This document shows positions 37,880 to 49,137 of a stretch of 64,000 bases of DNA, one piece after another. The stretch covers positions 558,001 through 622,000 of the forward strand of contig JAMKCF010000009.1 in the NCBI GenBank assembly GCA_023634235.1, given 5' to 3'. The position numbers and the translations under genes are program-made. The first letter of the stretch is position 1, and every line of letters begins with the position of its first letter. The notes under the pieces are model-generated. The model made no database searches. It was not told where the DNA came from and worked only from the letters and a program-made list of their open reading frames with translations. The stretch is from Pisaster brevispinus (Eukaryota; Echinodermata; Asteroidea; Forcipulatida; Asteriidae).

Positions 37880-38034
37880 GTGTTTAAAGCTTTGCATGGT
37901 GTGAAACAAATAAGAAGTAACTATAAATAGTGAACTTGCGGGTACAACCAGGTATAAAATCTCTTTTGGGGAGGAGTGTTGGCTCTGAAAAGAGCCGGTG
38001 TGGTCTCGACGTTTGGAACAGTATACTCTGCTCG
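37880..38034 (-). repeat. Dispersed repeat with histone-type stem-loop, copy 1
   Basis: Collinear over about 155 bp with 51226-51379. On the minus strand it contains GGCTCTTTTCAGAGCC (37996-37981), then 13 bases later AAAAGAGA, and AAAGCTTTAAACAC near its end. Origin unknown; not associated with a histone ORF here. Confidence 0.8.
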
Positions 38035-38330
38035 ACTCCTGACATTTTCAGTTTAGCTTTTTTGCCAATTTCTCGCCTAATGAACACGATTTTAGTTTTG
38101 TTCAAGAAGGAATGAACACGGGTGAAGAATTCAGATTTACCACACTTTTCCACAAAATTAAAAACATGAATCAACATTTTAAACTCGACTTTTACCAAGA
38201 TTAAGATGACTGTTTGAAATTGATTTGAATTTCTTTTTATAGGTCCATTCGTTCTAGACAATGTCCCTGTGTAAAAAGAAATGTTAATTGTTTGTCTAGT
38301 TAGGACAATAAAAAAAAGGTTAATATATTT

Positions 38331-38380
38331 GGGGGGGTTTGGGGGGGTTGGGGGGGGTTTGGGGGAGGGGTTGAGGGGCC
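38331..38380 (+). repeat. G-tract array, G-quadruplex-capable
   Basis: Three runs of seven G then runs of five, four and four, separated by TTTG-type loops of one to four bases. Plus strand G-rich; the BRF1 transcript would be C-rich here. Confidence 0.85.
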
Positions 38381-39100
38381 TGTCGGTGAACAAAAAAGCA
38401 CTTGACTTAACAGGGCTCTAGTTTCAAGAAAGTCTACACTAGACCAAGGCTGTTGTACTTCAAAAGGTTCACTGGACCAGATATACTATTTACAAGATAT
38501 GATATAACGCATACTTGTCTTTTTTTATATACAGTGTTTGTATATAAATGCTGAACTTTTAGGAAAGGTTTGGAACTGCGCTAAAGTTACTGGACTCTGG
38601 CCAGTGGTCGTCCAGTGGGTGATCATGCCCTCATATCAGTTAAGATTAGTTGACAGTCTTGGGTGTTATCTCAAGACTTAAGAGATAACTATTTTTTTGT
38701 TTCAAACACACGCATATCACTGTTTGGTGCAGTTATGAAATAGTACCTTGGGGCAATACGGTGGGCGAGTCTGGGGGAAGGGAAGGGTACTTCCCCCCTC
38801 CCACGCTTCCAAGAAACAACATGAGCATGTATCTGTTACGTACAATTAAGTCTCTCATGTTTTGCAAATTGAATAGCTAACCTCCGACAATTACATTCAT
38901 GTTTCAGCAATAGGTTACATTCCTGCGGGGAGCAGCCTTGATTTGCCAGGGGAGTAATGTTCCTTTGAACATTACTGTCAAGGTTTACATTCATAGGGCC
39001 TATACAATGTAGCAATATTTGTAAAGTACTAGTCGCAGCCATTTCCTTTTTGGTAGCGCAGAGCAAAGTGTGGATTGAGTAAAAAACAATCTTTTTGTAA

Positions 39101-39288
39101 GGGCCCAATTTCATAGAGCTGCTATTAGCACAAAATGGAGCTAAGCAATAAACACTCTTGCAAGGTTACCCACCTAAATACCAATCCATGTGTACCCTCT
39201 GTGACTGGTGTCCTGCAAGTTTTTATACTTAGCAGAAATTTCTTAAGCAAAACCTTCTGCTTTACAGCATCTTTGTGAAATTGGGCCC
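39101..39288. mobile_element. Palindromic MITE, GGGCCCAATTTCAT family
   Basis: Terminal inverted repeats GGGCCCAATTTCATAGAGC / CTTTGTGAAATTGGGCCC with AAGCA-rich inner arms; about 188 bp, no coding capacity. Lies just downstream of BRF1 exon 4. Confidence 0.85.
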
Positions 39289-39361
39289 TGTGGTTCAACT
39301 GTTAACGCTGTGTGGTAAGCTTTGGTTAAGAAGTCTGGGAACCAAATATGAAGAGACAAAC

Positions 39362-39511
39362 CTGCGCCGCAGAGGCCCGAGGGCCTTCGCCCCGTGTGCA
39401 TCCAGTCACGCTTCATCCTTCCAACAAGCCGTAACGCTGTCATGGAGACTTCATGCGTCTTTTCTGTAAACTCTAGCTTGTGAGCAAATCGATGGATGTA
39501 TAAACAAGGAT
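39362..39511 (-). CDS. BRF1: BRF1 visible exon 4: start of cyclin fold 2
   Basis: Codes [15 protein letters not shown], then [10 protein letters not shown] and [18 protein letters not shown], the hallmark of the second cyclin repeat of BRF1. Acceptor TTTTGTCCAG, donor GCAG|GTTTGT. A full-length palindromic MITE (39101-39288) sits only 73 bp downstream of the donor. Confidence 0.95.
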
Positions 39512-41273
39512 CTGGACAAAAGAATAGTTAAAAAAATTATAATAGTACGCTATGAAAAAAAATCTAGATGACAAAGGATATTGAGTTGTTTCCCTGCCAC
39601 ACAATGACAGTAAAAAAAAAACTTTACCCAACCTTTTTAATAAATAAATTTATACTTCATCACCCAGTAGCCCAAAAAATTATCAGTCCTTCATTTCGAA
39701 AAAAACCAAACAAAGACGAGCTGAAAATATCTCTCTTTAAAGGCATTGTATTCCTTTGGTTTTTGGAGCCTTTCGATTGTTTTAATACTTTATAAATGTA
39801 GACATATACAATAAAACTAAACTGTGAAAGTTTCATTTCAAAAGGTGGTCTCGCTTTTGAGATATATCGCCGAAAAATCCGGGAGCAAAAATGACCACTC
39901 AGGAAGAACAATCCCTATTGGAATACACAGTCTGAGAAACGTTCCTGATGACAGAAACGTTTCTCAGATTCAAATTGATGGGGATAAAAACTGATATCTT
40001 TTTCCATAACCACATCATTTTGAATTGAAATGTTTCTCAAAATGCTTTATACTATCGAAAGCTGCTGTACCTCCCAACCAAGAAAGTTTGTATTGCCACT
40101 AATTTTTTAGAGTGATTACCAAACGTATACCTTCCCTTTAAATGAATGAAGAGATCTATTAATTAATAGTTATACATACATGTGAAATACTACAGGCCTA
40201 CAATAAAATGCTTTCAATTTCCCTATGTAATTCCGCTACCATTTATACAATTACACACTCAGTACATGCATACACCACCCTCATCTGAAACCGTACACCC
40301 CTTCCATGATAATGGTTTGTCCTTAAATTTCCTTTAGACAAGGCATTGTGGGAAATCAATGGCTGAAAACAGCAGTGGTATGAACAGGAAGTCAGTTTAT
40401 GATCAGGAAGAATCCTATCATCAGTAAGCAAACCTTTTTGTTTATTGTATCAATACTTTATTTATCAGTGATGAGTGTGGGTAATACCAATGTACTTGCA
40501 AGTTTTTTACTCTTGCAGCTAAATGCTGTAACTTCTAAGGGTCATTTGTGTTGAATCACTGAATGTAGCAATGCCAAATACAACATGAAAATGTTGACAT
40601 TTTTATTGTGGAGGGGCTGTAAAGTTTTATTCTATCACTCATAAATTTATGCTGGTGTTGAATGTAAGGTGAGGTTTGTCAGGTAATTTCCTTCCTCCAT
40701 GGTTTCAATAATGCACACTAGATTCTTCCTCAACATTTCAGTGTGCTTTATTTGTCAAAAGCTTTGCATTTATTTTGCAGGCCTGCAGTGCAAGTGCAAC
40801 TGTCAGTGTCAATATTGACAATCATTCATGCATGAACAGTTTATTAATTGTTGTTGTCCACATGAATATTATTTTAGCCATTCTTATCACGGAAGAGACG
40901 CGATAGTATGTTGTGATAACTGTTAGTGTTACCGTAGTCTGAGCCTGGAGGAAGGAATGTCTCCATGATCTGAGTAACTTTCAGAACACTACCCAGATAC
41001 TCGTCCGTCGCCCCCCCCCCCTCCATGTACATGTACATGTAAATCTGCATGTAGTATTCATATCAACCGTGTTTATGGGTTATTTGTTTGTTTTTTTAAA
41101 GAAAATGCATATGTACTGACAAGTACGTATGTGCATAACTCCATAAGTACACGTATTTTTGATGCCATCATCATGCCTATGTCCGTTTCATATAAATGCA
41201 CAATATGTTAAGATTCGACTTGTTGTTAACCCACCCAAATGAAATGAATATGTGTCTTTCCTCTTTTATCTAG
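39512..41273 (+). other. BRF1 intron upstream of BTBD6 coding exon; likely BTBD6 promoter region
   Basis: Holds an inverted-repeat element (39736-40142), then about 1.1 kb of mostly unique sequence before the inferred BTBD6 leader exon. The BTBD6 promoter or an upstream noncoding exon should lie here or further up, but no core promoter motif stands out. A poly-C run (near 41010) is followed by a TACATG repeat. Confidence 0.4.
39736..40142. mobile_element. Non-autonomous TIR element, TTTAAAGG ends
   Basis: Left end TTTAAAGGCATTGTATTCC and right end TATACCTTCCCTTTAAA; the inside has an inverted pair GAGAAACGTT / AACGTTTCTC. No long ORF. It resembles 26440-26929 in ends and order. Confidence 0.65.
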
Positions 41274-41398
41274 GATCCAAAGAGATAACTAATCGGCTAG
41301 ATTTCATGTAATCTTGGAGACTGAATGGTGTGGTGAATGGTGTCATCGACCGGTCTTGTAAGTCAACACGGACAATCAACTTGATGTAACAATCCAAG
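41274..41398 (+). promoter_or_regulatory. BTBD6 5' leader with four upstream ORFs
   Basis: A pyrimidine tract ending CTCTTTTATCTAG (to 41273) looks like a splice acceptor for the exon holding the start codon; this is inferred. Between it and the start there are two ATG-TAA start-stop elements (41306-41311 and 41384-41389), a three-codon uORF (41325-41336) and a 15-codon uORF (41337-41384) whose TGA overlaps the next ATG. Such leaders usually lower translation. TSS and promoter were not located. Confidence 0.55.
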
Positions 41399-41892
41399 AT
41401 GGAGGCACTGAATCTTGGCGAGCCAAACATTCAGAATCTGAGCGGCGGGGAAAATCGTGAGGTTGACAACCGCCCTTCGAACATGCCAAAGCAACATTCA
41501 GCCTCGAAGAGTCCGAACAATGCCCAGGGCATTTCGCAGACCACTCTGCCGATCGAGATCCCCTCCTCCGACGTCCGAACGCCCATCCAGGATATAGTGC
41601 AGCCCGAGAGTCCCATGCTGATCACCCCGCGACGCCCACTCGGGCAGAACTGGCAGACCAAGGGGGCGACAGTACGGGAACGCAACGCCTACATGTTCAA
41701 CAACGATCTCATGAGTGACATTAAGTTTCTGGTCGGTCCCAAGAACACTGCCCAGCGAGTGCCAGCACATAAGTACATCCTCGCCTCGGGGAGTTCTGTG
41801 TTCTTTGCCATGTTTTATAGTGACCTTGCTGAGAACCAGTCGGAAATCAACATCCCCGATGTCGAACCACAGGCCTTCCTTACATTGCTCAA
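41399..41892 (+). CDS. BTBD6: BTBD6-like protein, coding exon 1 (N-terminus and most of the BTB fold)
   Basis: BTB-BACK-PHR protein of the BTBD1/2/3/6 group. BTBD6 is known as a substrate adaptor of CUL3 ubiquitin ligase in neural development, acting on the PLZF factor in zebrafish; that role is carried over from the family. This exon codes residues 1-164 plus two bases of Lys165. Residues 1-90 are a disordered Pro/Ser-rich leader. The BTB domain starts near 98 (MFNNDLMSDIKFLVG) and includes VPAHKYILASGSSVFFAMFY. The ATG has a good context (AAGATGG) and an in-frame TAA lies 12 bases upstream. The donor is AA|GTAAGC. Confidence 0.95.
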
Positions 41893-42675
41893 GTAAGCCA
41901 ACTTGTTTTCTTTTCTTTTTTTACAACCTGTATTAATTTTCACAAATTTTTATGAAATCACAAGCCTGCCCAAAACAATCAACTTACATGTACAGTTACA
42001 GACAAATATTAGCATGTACCCTTCTGCGACAGATATGTTTTCTTTCATTACTTGAAAGTTCATACATCATTATGGATCAGGGCCGATTATTTTTTTAAAC
42101 CACAAGGAAGCGACTTTCCCAAGGCAATCATTTTCTTTGTAATGGTACCCCACCAAAACATGACTCATTCAACCACAAAATGCACTCAGCTAAATTACTG
42201 CCAAAAAAGGGGGAAAAAAATGAATAAAGCAGGTATGACATCTTGCTGATAATTTCAAATGACTCACAGTTTCGGCAACTGAGCCTGGAACTCTTCCAAA
42301 GTGTATACAATAAATGAATAGAAGATAATAATTATACATGTAGCATAATAAACCATAGGTGCACAGATACATTATTTTGTTGAAGTGTCTTTAAGGTTGG
42401 TTATTGGTTAATGATGCAATTTTTAACCAAATGAAAATCCACAAGGAACCAAGAAAGTAAAGTTTACATTACATAGTGTACACATGTAACCCTATTGTAC
42501 ACGTACAAACCGCAAGATACAAAGGATACTCCACACTATGCAATGCCTCAAAATTTACAAGAATTAAAGTGTAAATTCTTTCTTACTTCACATTTACATG
42601 TAGCTTACATGTCAGGTTTCCTTATTGTATGCAATCTTTTAAACCATCTTTCTGCATGTATTTGTTTTCTTCCAG

Positions 42676-43708
42676 ATACTTGTACTGTGACGAAGTGGAC
42701 CTCACACCGGACAATGTCTTAACTACTCTCTACGCAGCCAAGAAGTACATCGTGCCTCACCTGGCCCAGGCCTGTGTCAGTTTCCTGGAGCGAAGTCTGA
42801 GTGCGAGGAACGCTTGTGTGCTCCTGAGCCAGAGCCACCTATTTGAAGAGCCGGACCTGATGCAGCGATGCTGGGAAGTCATCGATGCTCAGGCTGAGGT
42901 GGCCCTCTCATCAGACAGCTTCTTGGATGTTGACTTCAAGACGTTAGAGAGCATCCTGATGCGAGAGACACTCAACGTCAAGGAGATTGTGCTCTTCCAG
43001 GCGGTCTTGCGGTGGGCAGATGCTGAATGTAACCGCAAGGGGTTGCACCCCAACCCGGAGAACAAGCGCAAAGTACTTGGCAAGGCACTGTACCTGGTGC
43101 GCATTCCCACTGTGCCGGTGACGGAGTTCGCTAACGAGGCAGCACAGTCAGGTCTTCTCACTCTCTTGGAAACCACCAATGTGTTTCTCTACTACATGGC
43201 CAAGAATAAACCCAAACTACAGTTTGTCTGCCTGCCAAGAAAAGGCCTGCAAACCTGCAAGGTCCATCGGTTCCAGTCCTCCGCCTACCGCAGTAATCAA
43301 TGGCGCTACAGAGGCAGATGCGACAGCATACAGTTTTCCGTCGACAAGCGCATCTTCATTGCCGGTTTCGGACTTTACGGCTCTAGCTCTGGCGCCGCAG
43401 ACTACGGTGTCAAAATCGAGCTCAAGCGAAGTGGCAAGGTTCTCGGAGAGGCACAGACGAAATTCTTTTCCGACGGCTCAAGCTGCACCTTCCCGGTGAT
43501 GTTCCCCAACCCGGTGCAAGTTGAGCCCCATGCATACTACACTGCCAGTGTTATACTCTGCGGTTCGGAGCTGAGCTACTTCGGCCAGGAAGGTCTGACT
43601 GAAGTCACTGACCACAACGTGACATTCCAGTTCCAGTGCTCACCGGAGAGCACCAATGGAACTGGCGTTCAGGGAGGTCAAATCCCTGAGCTCATCTTCT
43701 ATGCATAA
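42676..43708 (+). CDS. BTBD6: BTBD6-like protein, coding exon 2 (BTB end, BACK and PHR domains)
   Basis: Codes residues 165-508. BTB ends near 205 (LYAAKKYIVPHLAQACVSFL). BACK spans about 210-320 (NACVLLSQSHLFEEPDLMQ; the ALYLVRIPT motif). PHR spans about 355-505 (HRFQSSAYRSNQWRYRGRCD, GSELSYFGQEG) and ends with the family's invariant GGQIPELIFYA. The acceptor is TTTTCTTCCAG. The 508-residue total is close to vertebrate BTBD3/BTBD6. BTBD6 rather than BTBD3 is chosen on location inside BRF1; invertebrates often have a single BTBD3/6 gene, so the symbol is a group-level call. The coding sequence is clearly more GC-rich than its surroundings. Confidence 0.96.
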
Positions 43709-45821
43709 TTAATTAGACTGACCTATGAACATTATAACCTGAAGGATCTGAATCTCAGTGTCTTACAGTTACAGTAGTGGCTATAATATGTTAAGTACTG
43801 TAGATTGTAGCCTGACCATTGTACATTGTAGTAGTATACAGTGTGCTGTACAGTACATGTAGAATAGACTAAATTATTGTGTAACTGCGTACAAGCACGC
43901 TGTTAACATGTCGTCTCAATAGATGTATTTTAGTGATAAACAGTCAATGCACTTCACTACGCGGATTAAAATCTCAGTTATGTTTAATAATTGTTCCCTG
44001 CTGCTGGGTTTCTATCAACTTAGCGGGCGGGAAAATCTCAAATTTGATCTGTTTTGGTCTTACAAAATGTAGATGATGGGATAACCACTGCCTCATGAAA
44101 GTCACTGCTACGTAATGAGAAAACTAGAGCTTCACAGGAGAACAATGAAATCCAAGAGATTTTTTATATAATGGAATGTGTTGGAAGTTTAAAAAAACAC
44201 TCAAATTATTTTGTACAGGTTCTATTTTCTCCCCTCTTTAAATACAATAACAATTAGACAGGGTAGTTCTCATGCTGTACTGTGTACAGGTTGTATACAT
44301 GAGGACCTTCACTGTACATTATTTATGCTGCTTAGACGGCCAGAATTGTATTTTGTACACAAGTTCACAAGGTGTAGGAAGGAGCTACAAGATATGCTAG
44401 TGTTAATGAATCAGTCCCTATATTATTACAAACCAACATAGTACATTGTACAAACTATGCATGTCAAATGCACAGTACATGTACATGAGAAGTCTTTAAT
44501 GCAGATTTTGTACATTTTATGTCTTGATCAATTTTACGTGAATGCGGATGGGAGCAACCTCGTTCCCAGCGCGCCATTTTTGTTTTCTTTCTCAGAATGC
44601 TGTGCTCGTTCCTAACCCCTGGAAGTGTGACTTTGAAATATCCAAATATATTTTAATTAGTCTTGTTGTTGATCCGTTCTGGAAATAGAGACTGTGCAGA
44701 GCGCGTTGTCAAAAGACGCATCAAGTCATAGAGCAACTCGTCCCCTCTAATTCTTTTTCAATCTTGTGATACGACTAACTGTATGCGGTTTAGAGTGACT
44801 ATGTATAAAAACAAGATCCATTTGAAATGTATTGCGTTGAAATGCGTGCAATTTGACAGACGCGCACTAAGTGCCCAACAAGCGTGCTAGAAGTGCTTGT
44901 GCGTTTTTAACAAGCGCTGGTGCAAAGCAGTCACTTTTGGTGAGCCAATCAGCGTCTTTTTTTTTTTTACCACATCCCTACCAGGGGTTAATGACGAGAG
45001 GTATCCATGTGGCGCACTGCCAATGGTAGCGATGCTGGAATGTGAGCGAGGCATGTGAAATACATTCTCGTGTCACACAACACAACATTCTCATGTTGAC
45101 TTCCATTAGACCATGTTACCTGTGACATCACATGTTTACACAAGAGCCACAAAGCCTGGACTTCCTGCAGGCACAGTTTGTACACAGCTCAATGGAAGAA
45201 AACAGTCAACGCTATATTTCAAGGGGGATTACATTGTCTGGTTTTTATAAACTGTTGCTTTGTGAAAAAAGGGGCACAGCTCAAAACTTGTTCAGATGTT
45301 ACTTTTCTAACACTTGAGCTTACATGGAAATTATGACACAAAATGTAAAAATTCCCATATGATCAATGTACTACAATGTATCTATGTATCTTGCCTGTCA
45401 GAAAGGCCCTGGAATGTACAAGGTCACTCATTTTGCAAACAATGATTACAATGTACATGGTCATGGTCTGTCTGTGCACCCATATCCCCATCTAAAACTT
45501 CCTAACACTAAATACATGAAGAAAAAAAACACTGCTACACTGTACTTTACATTTGCTTATTTGTAATAAACAGAACGCATGACGCTGATTGTTAATGTTC
45601 AGTTTAGATGTGACTGAACGAGTATTACTTCTTGAACATGTTTTTGAGATGGCAAAACTCATTGTAATCATTTGTAAGCTTTTCAAGATGCTTGAATACG
45701 ATTGCAAGTAGTAAATTTAAACTGCCACACCTTTCAGTATTTAAATTTTAATATGAATGTCTGTACTATTTTCTGTACATGATAAGAGGTTCATGTGCAG
45801 TTAATCATTGCAACCAGACCT

Positions 45822-46014
45822 GGGCCCAATTTCATAGAGCTGCTTAAGCAAAAAATATTGCTTAATATATTTCTGCTTAGCAAAACTAAGCAGGATACCA
45901 GTTACATTTTGTACATACAAAATGGCAATTTAGCTGGTTACCTTATACTGGTAATCATAATTTTGTTGTGCTTAGCAACTTTTTATGCTTAAGCAGCTCT
46001 ATGAAATTGGGCCC
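45822..46014. mobile_element. Palindromic MITE, best-preserved copy
   Basis: Near-perfect terminal inverted repeats: GGGCCCAATTTCATAGAGC at the left and its mirror at the right, continuing through TGCTTAAGCA. It abuts a second MITE at 46016. Confidence 0.9.
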
Positions 46015-46015
46015 T

Positions 46016-46142
46016 GGGTCCAATTTCATGGCTCTGCTTACTGCGGAATTCTGCGCTTACTGAGTCCTGTAAAGCACATAAGTCTATGGGACATACTGTA
46101 AGCGCTGAATTCTGCAGCAAGCAGAGCCATGAAATTGGGCCC
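46016..46142. mobile_element. Palindromic MITE, GGCTCTGCTTAC subfamily
   Basis: Terminal inverted repeats GGGTCCAATTTCATGGCTC / GAGCCATGAAATTGGGCCC, continuing into TGCTTACTGCGGAATTCTG. About 127 bp. The same subfamily is at 8641. Confidence 0.9.
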
Positions 46143-47076
46143 AGTAAGTTTGCCATTTTACTCAGAATTCTCTTTTTTAACGATGGTCTAGTGGCAAGAT
46201 GCTAGCGCAGAGGACTAGTGCTACTTGTAGCTGGTATAGTAGTGCAACGACAAGCTAGAGCAAGTGAGATCGAGAACTGTGATTAACTAGTGGTTATTTC
46301 ATGACGTACGCAGCGCATGCACACTGAAGTTAAAAGTGCTAACAACTCTAGTCATGTCAACGTGACTATGAGAAAATGGTGGTGGTCAGTTTGTTTACGG
46401 TTTTGGTCGAGTTGATGAAATCGACTCAGACGATAAATGATCAGTAGGCCTGTATCGGCATGTCTTACAAGTTGTAACGTGTGGCTCAGAATATTTTGGA
46501 TGAGCATTACCCAAAATTTATGGCAAACTCTTCATTAAAACAAGCTCGTTAACTGAGTAATGTTGTTGCAAAAGTTGGTAAAAAATCATGTCTGCGTGAT
46601 TGTTGTAATAATAAGTTGTATAACGCTATAATTTTTTCTGATAAACTGGTCCTCTCAGCACTGTGCTATAAGAAACAGCTAGTGGTAACCAGCGGTGCGA
46701 CCAACCTCGATAGGCCGGTTGTACATTGTGTACATCGCCGACTAGACTAGAGTCCAACCATCGTTGACTTGCGTGTGTTCCATCAGATTTAGTCAAACTA
46801 TATGGATTGATCGAACTTGCTCATAACTGGTTCCACCTGGCTAGCCACTGATAAAGTTAAGGGCAAACCCTGACAAGTCTGCAAGCAATTACTTAGGTCT
46901 AGTTAACGGTTTCCTTCAGTAAAAATGAAAGGAACATTTTTTTTTTAATTAACCAGCACAAAACATTTGTTAAACTTTCAATTGAAATTTCTTTAAGTTT
47001 GTAGTACATTTTGAGCATGAATTATGTTAAATAATTAGTATCTGTTTCTACAAATTATCAAATAGTTCAAACTCAC

Positions 47077-47149
47077 CTATAGCTGGAACATTTATGTGTA
47101 GTTCTTGTGACAGCTTGAGGTAAGTCTTCCCAAGAACATAGACATTGAC
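47077..47149 (-). CDS. BRF1: BRF1 visible exon 3: end of cyclin fold 1
   Basis: Codes VNVYVLGKTYLKLSQELHIN followed by VPAI and the first base of Asp. It closes the first cyclin repeat. The acceptor is CTCTGACAG, the donor G|GTGAGT. It flanks, on the upstream side of BRF1, the 7.6-kb intron that holds BTBD6. Confidence 0.94.
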
Positions 47150-47438
47150 CTGTCAGAGAAACATGTAGATGCAATTAGTTCAGAAAAGACTTTTGTTATC
47201 CAAAACATCCTTGCATGATTTACTCCTTCTTCACTCTACCAAAAACCAACACCGTTATGGTAAACTCAACACCCAAACTGTTGGATTCTGATTATGAGTA
47301 ATGTTGTTGCAAGTTGGAGTTATGCCTGACCCAATGTAGAGAATGTTCAGCTTACTTCAGAGCAGTCAGCAGTCCAGGAAAATCAAACAAAACAGGCAGC
47401 TGGATTTGGAAGGTTTGGGGTGGTTATTGTTAGTCGTA

Positions 47439-47610
47439 CAGGCCTAATACTTCACACAGAAGCAACGGCAGCAATTGCCTCTGTTGCCCAAGGGTGCCCC
47501 TTGTAATGTTCAAATAGAAATTTACAATTTCCTCACAGAGTTGCCCTTTACTAAGGAGAAAATGCCTCGGTGCCTTTGCCCTTTTTTTTAAAATGGAAGC
47601 ATTAGGCCTG
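47439..47610. mobile_element. CAGGCCTAATRCTTC-ended element
   Basis: Inverted ends CAGGCCTAATACTTC / GAAGCATTAGGCCTG around GCAATTGCCTCTGTTGCCC; about 172 bp. Its middle matches the 3023 element (AATAGAAATTTACAATTTCC). Confidence 0.75.
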
Positions 47611-48927
47611 AGAAGAGGACAATCAACAGGTTTTTAGCAGATTAGCTTCCAATGGCCTTTATTGCCCTCATGTTCACCTTGATGCTCCTTCAAAATCTTT
47701 CCAAATAAAACCTATAAGGCCCCTCTGGAATAAAATTCAACGTCTATATTGTTAGTGCTTTGGGTAATATGGACTATGGACTTATCATTATCTTTTAACA
47801 AAGCTAATGATTTCTATGACACCTTGGGGCATGAACAGTCAACTCTTGTTACAAAAAGATTGCTTGGACTGGCCAAATTCACCTCTTTATAACAGAAACA
47901 TTGCTATAAATAGGATAGCAAAACCAAGAAACACAAAACAGAAATGTGATTTGGGACTTCAGAATGTATAAGCAGAACCTCTTAATAACAGTGCTCTTTA
48001 ACTAGGGTTGAGTGTATAAAGCTTTGACGCAAAGACATGATCAAGCGTTGATGTACAGCCGGTTGCATTTCCAGGATTTAAACAAATAAGTACCGGTTGT
48101 GTGAATCTGGACTTTTTTCTGGGAATAAGGGAATATGAAAATCTGGCCGGTCTTTTGCTGTCAAAACGTTTCCTAGCTCACTGACTCCTTCATGTGTTCA
48201 TGTACGTGTTATTCTGTTTCCAAGATTGTTTGAGATTTTCTTCTTTTTTTCCCTTCTTCTTCAAAGTTCTGTACTGCAAATGTAATCTGTTTGTTGCTAT
48301 GACTCATAGTCATGCTTTGATCACATGCACGGGTGTGTGGATTGTGGTTGAGTTTTCACACAATTTTTTTTATTTTATCAGCAACTGAGAGCGGTGCCAG
48401 TCTGGCCCGTCTTAATGCTGGAGAAAAAAAATAATCTTACCCTCAAGCGCAATGACATGTAAAGTCCGTGTACGGTTCATGTTGTGAGGAGCTCCTTTTC
48501 AGTGAGCTGCCTCAAAGAAAGTATGCAGCTTTAACAACAACAACAACAAAATCTTTTAGAACAAATGGAGACCTGGGCCAAATTTCATGGAGCTGCTTCA
48601 AGTTGCGCTGTCTTGTTTTTCGCCAAAAGACCCAACAATTCTAGTCTGAACATATTTTCACAGATGGCAATGGTTCAAAGTAGTCCTTAACACAGGGAAA
48701 TTAGCAATCTACTATTTAAAACAATTTTTTACCATTGACTTGGCGAGAAATTCGGACGTTATGCATCTTTAAGCAGAATATATTGCTTATAAAAAAAATT
48801 CTGCTGAGAAAAAATAAAAAGGAGACCAGTCACAAATGGTACATGTGACATGGTATATTAGCTGGCAACCTTCTTCTGGTAAGCACAGCGGGAAATATGT
48901 ACAGGCATTTCAAACCCACGACCACTG

Positions 48928-49137
48928 CTGGGCCCATTTTCATTTAACTGCTTCAGCATAAACAGTAACTAAGCTAGAAACACTTTTGCTCACCAGAATT
49001 AAGGTTACCAGCCAAAATGCCATGCTACTTAAACCATCTAGGACTGGTTTCGTGCCAACATTTGCTTAGCAGCAATTTGTTAGCCAATGCTTTTTTTTGC
49101 TTAAGCAGCTCTAAAAAAAATACCTGGTCCTGAGCTG
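48928..49137. mobile_element. Palindromic MITE, GGGCCCAATTTCAT family (diverged)
   Basis: TGGGCCCATTTTCATTTAACT at the left, then AGGTTACCAGCCAAAATGCC and a right arm TTGCTTAAGCAGCTCTA. Partial arms of the same family also lie near 48575 and 48770-48890. Confidence 0.65.

Larger units (their letters stand above)
43709..47076 (+). other. BTBD6 3' UTR/flank and rest of the BRF1 intron
   Basis: After the stop the sequence is AT-rich with many TGTACA/TACATGTA words to about 44.5 kb. Candidate poly(A) signals are ATTAAA near 43964 and AATAAA at 45565-45570; neither can be confirmed. Two abutting palindromic MITEs follow at 45822-46142. No further gene was seen. Confidence 0.5.

Noticed and set aside
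37884..38393. 169-residue open frame, minus strand
   Set aside because: Consists of the dispersed stem-loop repeat and the G-tract array read as Pro; not a histone or other known protein.
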